Shown here in pieces: positions 38,819-50,000 of a stretch of 64,000 bases of DNA. A program made the translations under genes and the position numbers. Within the stretch, counting starts at the first letter, position 1. Each line of letters begins with the position of its first letter. The notes beneath the pieces are model-generated. The model ran no database searches and was not told the DNA's origin. It worked only from the letters and a program-made list of their open reading frames with translations. The stretch is from Aulostomus chinensis (Eukaryota > Chordata > Actinopteri > Syngnathiformes > Aulostomidae): the NCBI GenBank assembly GCA_037954235.1, contig JBBMOA010000019.1, positions 12,409,305 through 12,473,304 on the forward strand, given 5' to 3'.

Positions 38819-41800
38819 CTGCGTGTGTTTGTCCAACGCTGTTTGTTTTTTATGTAAACAGCCTTTTTAGTTTGCTCATTCATAAGTTTTGGCCCTCCTG
38901 GTCAGTCTCTCATGCATTCATCCACATGGGGACAAACTTAATTTGGGATCATTTCAACCCTTGTTAGCGTAACCTAAATAAGGCCGGTAGCTTATAGAAG
39001 AACTGGCTGTGAAACCCAGCTTTGTGTTGTCAAAGCTGCAGATATACTCCAGAATTTGATTTGAACAGCAAAAGTACACACTGACCTTTAAAGTAAAATT
39101 TATTGATTGATTGATTTCAATATCCATCCATTTTCTTCCACTTATCCTGTTAAGGGTCGAGGGGGGGCTGGAGCCTATCCCAGCAGCCTTCAGGTGAGAG
39201 GCAGGGTTCACCCTGGACAGGTCACCAGTCCATCACAGGACCAACACATAGAGACAGACAACCATTCACACTCACAGTCACACCTACGGTCAATTTAGAG
39301 TATCAATCAGCCTCGTCCTCTCTTGATGTCTTTGGACTGTGGGAGGAAGCTGGAGTACCAGAGAGAACCCACACAGGAACAGGGAGAACATGGAGACTCA
39401 CACAGAAAGATCCCGTGATGGAGCTGGGGGTCGAATCTAGAACCTTCCTGCCGCGAGGCAATAGTGCTGACCACTGCACCACCGTGCCGCCTCTGATTTT
39501 TAATATATTTTTTGAAAAATCCTTAAGGATCAGTATTTATTTCTACAAAACACTTGAACATTAATATTGAAAAACTGCTGTTTTTGTGCATGTAGTCTAA
39601 GTCAACACATTCAGCTTTGGAATGTCAGAAGAGACACTTGAAGTACGAGCAGGGCGTAATCAGTTTAGTAATCAGAGCAAAAAGTTTGGTTAAAAATCAT
39701 CTGCTCCTCTTTTTTACTTTGCCAAAACCATAGATTCTGCACTTTTTTTCAAACCCCAATTTTATAGCTGGACCATGACACCTTTACAACACAAGCTAGG
39801 ATAACGGATTCCCCTGCAGAAGCTGTGAACCACATGATCACCAAGTTTATAAAGCAACAAGAGCTACAGAAGCAGAAGAGTTGTTGGATAGTGATGCAGT
39901 CAGTGTTGGGACTTAGACCTGTTTATAAAATTAAAGAGGCATGAAATGCAAGCCCCTCTCTCACCGGCCAAAAACCTGCAAACATCTGGCTGTTGCCTGC
40001 AGTGGGAAAGGGTTTAATCGGTATTCAATCCCAGATTTAATGATCCTGCAGTAAACATTACAGCTCTGGCTCTTATTGACATTGATGCAAACACAAAACG
40101 CAGGTTATGGTAGTAATTAGCATTCTGTTTCCAACCCGATGTTGTGATGCTGCATGTAAGCAGCTCTAACACCGTTCAATTGGCTCAGAGTTTGAAAAAG
40201 AGACTTGAGCAAAAGATATGTCTGTCACCGCCCTCCTTGTTGTACTCAACTTTACTCTTTGCTAAGTCCGTTTAACAGTACATCTGTGACGTTGAACGTG
40301 ACACAGAGGGGGAAAGAAATGACAAAAAGGCAACTTGTCTACTTGTAACGAAATTCAGCTACAGCTACATAAGTATATTCACCATTCATTTTTTCCATTG
40401 ACATTACAGCAAATCCTTACATAAAAGTTTTCAATCCTGGATCAAGCGAACCAGCAAACAGTTGAATCATGATTGGAAAATTTTAATTTGGCTCAACAAG
40501 ATCATAGAAAAGTGGAAAAAAGCCAAAGGTACCGGACTTGTGTAACTGCATTGCGAGTTAAGGAGCAACTCATCCAATGAGGCATTGCAAATGATACTTC
40601 TGACTCAACACCACTGACCGCTTTGATGTTGCTGATTGAGTTGTAACTACTGATCATAAACAAGTAAATATTCATATATTTGAAAGGAAAACCATGTTGG
40701 CAGGAAAAATCAAAGTAGCAACAGTGAAGTGCAAGGTAAATATTTTCATGGTAAATATTTTCATGGAAACAGCACGTCACTGTGTCACCTTAGAATTGTG
40801 GGTAATGTAGTAATTCCCAGTGATATCCCTATTAAATCATGTTGTCAGGGTTGATATCCTACAGGTTTGTTCAGGATTGTATACCATCCTTTCACAACCT
40901 GCTTGCTCAGGGTCAGTCCAACTGGGATGGTTACGACATTAAGGCAAATAATCAAATCCTCTACGGAGAATATGACTGGGATTTTCTCTTCTGGAACCAC
41001 ACCCTTGAGCTCTGTGGGAAAGAGGTCAATCGCTTTTTCTTTTTTTTTTTCTTTTTTTTTTTAGTGGACTGACCTGGGTTTAAGAAGCATGTATGCAGGT
41101 AAGGACAAATAGTCTTTCCTGTTGTCCCTACACATGGACCTTCTAAAAGCTTGCTTTGCCAGTGAGAGTCTCTCCGAAGGAAACTCCACATGTGGTGGTG
41201 CATACTTTTGAAGCAGCAGACACACAGGCTGTAAAAAATGATTTGCTGATGACCTTGTCTGTCAAAAAAAAAAAAAAAAGCCATGTTGGGAAGACTCTTC
41301 TTCTGTGACTCCTCAGTCCCTCAGGACAGAGCAGACCAGCAGCAGAAACCACCACCACCTCCACCACCATCACTGTCAATATTTACAGTCCTGGATGAAT
41401 CACTCTGCATTACAATAACATTCCCTGCGTGCCTCTACATCAGGAACAGATGAGAAAAAAGTAAAAGTGGAGAAGGGGGGCCGTTGGGTGAAATATGTGC
41501 CAGCAGCGATAAACGTTGAGCAAAGGAATCTGCCTGTGGCTCTCCCATGACGGGCCCTGTGTGTTTGTCGATGGAGCTCAGGTTGATGGATTCAGGTAGA
41601 GTGAGTTGAATTTCAGTTTGGAGTGTGTGGGTGTAGTGACAGTTTCAGAACTGTTGGCACATGTTGAAGAAAGCTGTGATTGTTGTAACAAAATCCGGTT
41701 GAATAGGTGCGGGGGGGGGGTGAGAATGTAGACAGTTATTATGCGAAAGTCGCACTGCAATGACAAACATTTGGAGCACCAGCGGCTCTCTTAAAAAAAG

Positions 41801-44800
41801 ACAAATGGTAACTTGGATATTTGAGCAGTTGTCTTTATTGCATCTCTGCCAGCAGCAACACAAAGCCCACCATTTGTCCCCTTGACAATTGTGTTTTCCA
41901 AAAGAGAACAGGCCTCCGAGTTTTCATGCAGTCAAGCATGTGGAGTTTTCGTCTGGCTTTCAGATGACAATTCAGACAACCAGGGATATATTCTGGGTAT
42001 CTGCACATGTCGGATCTTTGCATTTGGCACATTTTTTAAATGATATTAACAGGTGGCTCATGTGGATTTGCTCCTAACAGCCGCAATGTTCATTCATAAT
42101 AACTCAGCACTGGCATGGGAATTGTCTTCAGGGACCTGGAAAAGTTAAGGAAACAGCCATTTCAGCCTAGGAGAAAATTTTCAAGAAGGAATAAATCCTG
42201 AAAATTTTTGAAAGGACATGAAATTTTGGCATGAAAATGTTCCTCAAAGGTTTGGAGACGTCAGGCAAAAAGTATGAACCCTGTAACCTCACTAGGAAAC
42301 GTGTTGCGTGTCCTCTGTCTGGCTCCGTTTGGTCTCGATGCTTTAATTTTTTACCCATGTTTACAAAAAAGAAACTTATCAATAGATGCCTGGTGGTTGT
42401 TTAATCCAGCTTTTTATGTTTTTTAGGTGTTTTTATCCCTCCTCAAAAGCCTTAGCCTAGTGAGCAACCTTGTCAATGGGACCTTTTCAGCACACTGTTT
42501 TCCTGCGCTGTTTGGCTTAGACTGGTCTCAGTTATCTGCCGACTGAAGAGAGAAAAAAGAGCTCTGGGAGGAGAAGAGAAAGAAGGAGGTTAGAGGTGAG
42601 AAACAACCAGAGGGGAAGGAGCGAGGGAGATTGAAGGGAACACTGGAAGGGGATAGATGGAGCTTCAAGCAAGACATAGAACAAGAGTGAAGGCGTCGCT
42701 TCAATTGGGGGGGAGGGAGAGAGAGAGGTAGAGGTTGAGGTTGAAGGTTGAGTGGGTAGAAAGCAGAATGAACTGACTGTGCCAAGCCACGGGAAAGCAT
42801 TAGTGCTATTTGTGTGACGGGTAGACTGTTATCTGCTAGACTCCAGACTATTATCTTCTTCATTACCCCTTTAAGCGAGCGCCAATAAATGGGACTGGGG
42901 AGCAAAGGGGGGAGGGAAGACGAGGCAGAAATGTTGAGGCCAAGCAGGGGGTGAGAAAACAGTTGAAAGTGGAAAACAAAGTTGGCAGGATAGAGAAGCA
43001 TGAGTTTGGTCAATAGTTAGAACAAGGAATGGAGTACGTAATGCTCACAATTAGAAACATTGTGTTAGAGACATTGATCAAATATGAATGATTAAAGAAG
43101 CCATACATGAGGTACATTTTCACATTGAAGTAATGGTACTTTCCAGTGTTTTCGACGCTTATTTGAGGGGGGTTTTGCATTCTGTGAAAAAGAGTAAATA
43201 CACAAAAGGAGAGCTATAATCCCCTTTTTGAATAACTTCTAATGTGGTAAATCTGTAACATATGTGACTGACCTGCTGTTTTCGCTTCCACCATTTGTCT
43301 CTGGGCTAACCGCTACGTAAAAGTGATACTAACAAAAAGGGTATTTTGCCTGTGGTTCACTCACAAATAGGTGTCTTGAGCTCACAAAGAAGTTTTTCAC
43401 CACGGCGTGGGATTCCAGAAAGAGCTAGCCATGTATAGTTAGACTGAAACTAACTGTGAGCAACTACTAACGACAGCAGAACTGTCCAGATGAATGTTTT
43501 ACAAACTCTCAAGTGTATTGATCAGTATAAAACACATCTTTATATCGCTGTATACTCTGTAATCCTCAAACACTTTGAAATGATTCGTGCTCTAAATGCG
43601 GTGGCTCAACTGAATACACCAGCAGGTCACACTCCACCCTCGTTCACATGGAGCTTGAAGAACAATTGCAACTTGGCCAACTGAAGGTCATTCCTCAAGA
43701 CCACTCTCCTTTTTTTTTCATGGTTGACTACTCTTCTTCTTCTACTCCTTCTTTGTTACAGCCAAAGCCACATATATTGTTGTCTGCGTCTATGCCTTGC
43801 AGCAGTTTTTATGCAACCTATCCACAGTGTGCTTGAAATGCATTTAGCAATTAAATGGAAACACAGTAATTAAAAGACTGTAAATATAGTAGTGAGCTGA
43901 AACTGTACGATGCTGCTTCTCATCAGCAAATATCAACTACAGAAACTCCCTCTACGTCACAGCACCACGATGTGTTGATGTAAACCGCCAGTCCGTCTTC
44001 TGGTTGCTTGACACAAGCGAATCTGCTCTGTCCACCCTGTAGCTGGATCAAGCCTACGTGACTGCTGGTGTAGTCCATTTAGCAGATGCGTTTATGGACA
44101 TAAGCTAGCAAAGAATCACTGGTTTGCTATGATTAAGTGTTAGCGGTTAGCCCTCTTCCTGTTGCCATGAATCCATCAGGGCATGCAGCCCAGGTGTGAT
44201 AGAAGGACAGGTTGATGTGGTTCATGTCAGTGAAGCACAAATTCCATTCGACTGAAGTCTGGGTAAACTGCCAACCTGCTTGTCAGATTCAAAATTGGAA
44301 ATGCAGAATGACAGCTGAAAGAATTCTCAATTCATGTGTGTAAGAGCCAAAAAGATCATGACAGTGCGATAGACAAACACACACCCTCAGCCTGTCACAA
44401 AATGATTGACGTGACCACAAGGAGAAATAAATCAGTATCGGAAAAATAAAGCACCTCGACTTCGCGCAATATGTGTGTTATCTTTAAAAAGATGTTCACT
44501 GGATTTGTAGTATCTTGTTCATGCTTGTCAGTTACCACATTTTTTACATACCCAGCAGGTACAGAGCAGCGTGTCACACAACACAAGATATCACACCTCT
44601 GGGAACTTGGGGAAGAAATAATGAATGACTTGTATAATTTGTGCTTCATGCAAGGGAAATAAGTGGCTAATGGCATGAGTCAGTGTGTGAGTTTTTACAT
44701 CTGTGCAGTATATGTGACTGCCCGTGTGTGTTTTTATGTGTTAGTGCAGTGAGTCAAAGGAAGGTGTGTGTGATGTCAAGCCCAGACAGGCTCCGCTGTG

Positions 44801-46987
44801 GTCCAAGTTCAAGTTGCCGTCAGGTGGTAGTGGTTAGTTAACGGAGCTGGTAATTACCTCAGACTGCTGGGCTGAGACACTGGCCAGATACCCTCAGGAT
44901 AGTGTGGGAAAGTACATTTAGTAGGTCAGCGCAGTATTTCCCGCATATCCCTGCTGCAGTATAACTGACCCCTGTTCTAGCTGTTAAGGCGACGTATACA
45001 CAGTCAGTTCCTGAGACAATTTTTTACGGAGCTCTCTTCCATCCAATTTTTTGTCAATGTCTGCCCTGAGGGATTTTTTTTCAAGGTTCCAAAACCTGTT
45101 TGGACACACTGCAGGAAGTAAGAGATATCTTACCTTGAAAAAACATATTCAGTAAACCTTTCAGCTCTTACCTTTTTTGAATAGGAGCCCCATGTGTGAG
45201 GTTTTTGGTCCAGACCTGTGTAACATCTCGTCTCTGTAGTAGTATGAATCACACCTCCGATGGCAGCATCCTCCACCCTGTTGTTGCTTCATCACACATG
45301 CAAATGACCTTGGTATGTTATAGTAACTGTGCCGAAATTACCTTCATCTCCAACCCAACAGTTTACATTTGTGTAGCTGCTCGTGAAGGTTTGTTTTTGT
45401 CTGGGAATCTCCTCAGCAATCATGTTTTCATGTGCATTTTTGAAGTATCATATTTGAAAAGGTTGATGGAAACAGAGAAATTTGAAGGGAAAAAAAAAAG
45501 GAAGCGGTGTTCTTTTTTTTCCCCCCCAAGTTTGGCTTTTTGAAAAAAAAAGGATTAATTGCTCAATTTCGTTAAAAGTTAACTTTGAAAAGAAAACACC
45601 TTTTTGAGTGAATTCAGATATAGCAAGAATTTAAATAACATAGAATAAAAACATTTTAAAAGCAGTAACAAGTTATACCTTGAGTATTGTAACCATCTAA
45701 TATCCAATCAATATTTTGATTTTTAAATGAAATGTGCTAAATAATACACTTTTGGTACGAGCTTTGATGTGGACTGAACTAAGAAATAAACTGCATGTTT
45801 CCATGGATGGTCGGCAGTATTCCGACATTAACCTGATCAGCACCCTGAATCTGACGCTAACATGTAGACAGAATTTCCTAACATCTTTAACCTGAACAAA
45901 GTCATATTAGGAATGTTCGTACCCTAGTTGCACTCATGTGTTCTACACACGCCTTCATCCCTCTCCTACTAGAGTTGTAGCAGCATTTTTTGCTACACGT
46001 TCAGCAGTCAACCTGCTTCACCGCGATCGTACCAGTGTTACAAACTCAAGTCTTTCTGCATTATTAGCAAGAAAACACTCCAAACGCACCAACATGACGG
46101 CGATGGATTCAGGTCTAATTCCAGAAGGAAACTCTGAAGAAGAATGTAGGGACTTAATGTTGCCTGGCGTCTTCAGTCATTAGTCGGCATTTCCTCTGCT
46201 GCTTGTAAACAGGATTATGAATGGAATATTCTACAAGCAACTCATGATCAGGAAATGATGTCATCTTAATGAAGTAAAATACTTCCCCCTCTTTTCTGCT
46301 TCCTTTCTTTAGAAAAATGAACTTAACCACAAATTGCATCTGTCAGTGAAAGTCACGTATGAGATATCCATTACTGCTGGATAGTTCCCAAATCACCTAG
46401 AATGACCTTGGTGCTGTGTGGGAACGTGGAACAATGGGTCAAGGCTTTGGTCTGGCTCGCTTCTTCTTGTCTACAGTTGTAGAAAGCTGTTTTTCCTTCA
46501 GTGGACCTGCATCATTTCACAGTGGTAACAAAACTTTATGTCTGCCGACAGAATGACAGGGAACCGATGATGGCAGGGCCATCAGACATGGGATGGTGGT
46601 GATGGATCACCGGTCTTGTGTTTTTTTACTTGGAACAGCTGCTGTTGTTTCTTGGAAAGATGTTCTTTCCTTATACACCATATGTATATATGTTTTGGAC
46701 CAGAGCTGCGTCCGACAGTGAAATTAAGTATTTTTAACCTTCAGTTGGACTCCAAAGTCACACTGCAAAAGAAAAAACAACATTTTCAAAGGGAAGCTCT
46801 TGGTTCTTCCTCTTAGTTCCCACGCTGGCTCTTACCTGACTTACCACAATTTGAATCAAATCACTAGCATCCAATTGGCTGCTCTGACCATGTGACCCAC
46901 ATCGGCCCAAGAAGCAACGCCTTTTTAGATTGGTGTAGGATTTTCCCATGGGAGCAGCCTACAGAGCCAGTGTCGTTGGTGCGTGCG

Positions 46988-47020
<33 letters not shown>

Positions 47021-50000
47021 ATTTGTGCATGCTAGGAAAAAAAAATCCCCCCTCCCTTCTTCTCTACCTCCTCCAATATCCCCCTTTCTCTCCCCTCTTT
47101 TCCACCACCTCCCATCCTTTGAAACACAGTATCACACTTTATATAGCCTTTGTTGTCACAGCAAGGAGCATTCTTTCTCTGGCACGGCCACTCAGAGTGT
47201 GAGAATGCCTGAGGTTCCCCTGGAAAACACTGAGAGAACAAAAGACAGAAAGAAACAGCAGCAATGTGGCTGAGAGTTGGAAATAAATACAAATTATGTG
47301 CATGATGTGTGTGTGTGTGTGTGTGTGTGTTTGTCAAAATGATGGTCACAGGCAGTTAAGTGAAATTTATTCAAAATATCAATTGATTTTTTTTTCCAAA
47401 TTGCTGGAATTGCAAAATATGTAAATGTTTAATTGAATTAAAGATTAATTTAGATATCATGGTGTTACAGAAATGTCCTGTCGACTCATCATCTTCTACA
47501 CACTTATGAAAATATCTTTGTTTGATGCAGATCAGATGCAAGAACATTTCCTTTAGCATCTCAAAAGCAATATCAGTCAGAATAATTGCAACAGGGCGGC
47601 ACGGTGGTGCCGTGGTCAGCACTGTCGCCTTGCGGCAGGAAGGTTCTAGATTCGACCTCGTCTATATGTGTTGGCCCTGCCATGGTCTGGCGACCTGTCC
47701 AGGGTGAACCCCGCCTCTCACTCGAAAGCTGCTGGGACAGCCCCCCCCCCCCCCCCCCCCCCCATGGGATGGATGGATAATCACAACTAGATTTTTTTCA
47801 ACCTCGTGCAGCCACTCAAGCCAGCAAAACCAAGAAGTAAAGTCAGCATCAGTGAGTTGTTTTGCACCATTGTGACTCAGGTTGTCAAACCGCATGTCTT
47901 CATTGTACATTTGTCAGTATGTTCAGTGACATATGTATGAACTTGTTAGTTGACATAAAGGAAAACATGGTGGTGAAATAGGAAACATGCACCCAAAGGA
48001 AAGAATCAAATCAGCAACACAACATCACGGACCAGTTGTAATCAAGTTGAGTAAAAACTTCAAAAGCTCCAGCTGGCTGACCTACGAGGATTGTGGGACT
48101 GAAGCTGCATGCCATGCTTCTTTGTGATCAGAAACACGCGGTTTTGCTTGTGCAGACACGCCAGATTTGAATCAGTTTGACAAAACTGTCAGAGCAGTGT
48201 CGCTGGAGGTGCTGCAGTTGTCACTGGAGCACGTCGGTGTTTCTCTTCATCACACTCATGCCTGAAAACTGCAGTGGTTAAACATTGCTATGGAAAATCC
48301 AGTCTTCATGTCCTGCAGCAAGCCAAAAAAAGCAAAAAAAATTCTGCAAAATCATCCGGTCTGACGCTGCTTTAGAAGTAAAATGGAAACATATACTCCC
48401 ATGTGTGTTCTCTCAGATATAAAGGCACCATGAGAGCATGTTCATCAAATCACTGACTTGCCACAGACAGGTTTCTTCTCCAAATCACAGCATCAGATCA
48501 AGTTCTTACTTCCTTGTGTACTTTTGTGTATAATAGGTCTTTGCATGGATATTTGCTTGTGTAACTGGCTATGTTGAGACGAATCAGAATTATTTCCATC
48601 CAGGTTGCGTGTGTGAGAGACGGTTGTGCGTGTGTGCTCGCTGGTCCGCGGCTTAGTCTTGAGAGTTCAGAGCAGGTTCTGGCTTGCTTAACTCTGGGAA
48701 ACTTTGAGTTGAGCAAATAGCTGGGTCTGTTTTCCTGGCTGCTGCCACGCTCGTATGTGTGAGATGTGTGTATGTGTGTGTGTCTGTGTGAGTGTGCGCG
48801 CGCAAGCAAGCATTTGTATGGTTTATGCACACTGCGGTGTAGCCTGTGCAAGTGTTATGTCTGTGTGTATGCATGTTATCCATGATTATATGTGTGTGTG
48901 TATGCGTAATACAAAGTAGAGAATGCACCGGTGGAGAGAGGAGCCACATTCCCACAGACAAGACAGGAGCTGACACCTCTGCTATTCCCACACCTCCACT
49001 GTCTAGCCGCTTTCTCTTGTCCTGACCTCCGTTACCACAAAGGCAAACACACACACACACAAGTACAGGAGATGCTTGGGTGTGAGGTGGATGTAGGCTC
49101 CTGATTCCCAGTCTTCACTAAAAATGTTCCCCATTAAAGAGCTTAAGTGAGCTTTCCTAGCTAGTCGAAGGTCCAGCCATGTGCTTTGATTTACAGCCCA
49201 CCTCTAAGTGGAATGCTGTTTGTCAGGTGGAGCTCAGGTGTGTTGACAAGGCTTTTAGCGCTGACATGCTGTCAAGACGGCTCACAGGAAGGTGTGTGTG
49301 TGTCTGTGTGTGTGTGACTGTGTCTGTGTGTCTGTGTGTCAGGGGTCGGCAAACAAGAGGTCACTAATGTCCCGCCAAGGAAGACCTTTACTATAGAGGA
49401 CGGGACGGCGTGGGCATGTGAACGTTACTGAGGCGTTAACGCTGTCACTGTGTACACACTCACACACTGGTCTGATCTCTCCGTAACACTTAGCCCCTTT
49501 CACACTCGAGCAATAACCTGGGAAAAACGTCTGTTAGCCGTTGGTGTGAAATGAGCCAACACAGGATATCTGGCCCTGGGTCTGACTCCAGAACACACTT
49601 TTTCTCTTCATGTCTGGTCCTAACAGAAAGCGGGGTGTCGCTGTCGCAGCACCTGCAGAGCTGTAGGACTTTTCTAGAACTCCTGTCGGCATTTCTGATA
49701 TGCATAAAGAAGCTCAACGGAAATTGTTGTCAAAAATGGAGCAAACAAAGATGATTAGGAAAAGACAGAACAACATTGATTCATAAACATCCTGTTAATT
49801 ATCAACAACTGAGTCCACATGAAGTTGTGTGAAAATGCGATGAAGCAAAAAAGAGGACTCGCCGCCGCCTTTTTGTTTCTCAATATACTTTTCAGTTAAA
49901 ATAAGAGCTCTTACTTGTATTTTTTTTCTTTTCAGGCGTGCAACAGCGATCAGTACGTGGCGGTGCCCAGAGAGGACATGATCAAGATGCTTAAACAGAA

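Larger units (their letters stand above)
23809..49935 (+). other. exd3: giant exd3 intron (26,127 bases)
   Basis: Starts GTAGGG, ends TTTTCAG. No nested gene was recognised on either strand; long frames here are microsatellite or purine-tract artefacts. It holds more than ten CA/GT microsatellites, GA- and GGA-rich tracts (about 28960-29340, 32260-32500, 35830-36000, 37930-38220, 42540-42780), one full and one truncated interspersed repeat, a tandem E-box, and eight YGTGGGAA octamers found by eye. Confidence 0.9.

Noticed and set aside
42528..43013. 161-codon minus-strand Ser/Leu/Pro-rich frame
   Set aside because: Arises from the purine-rich tract read in reverse; no similarity recognised and the composition is low complexity.
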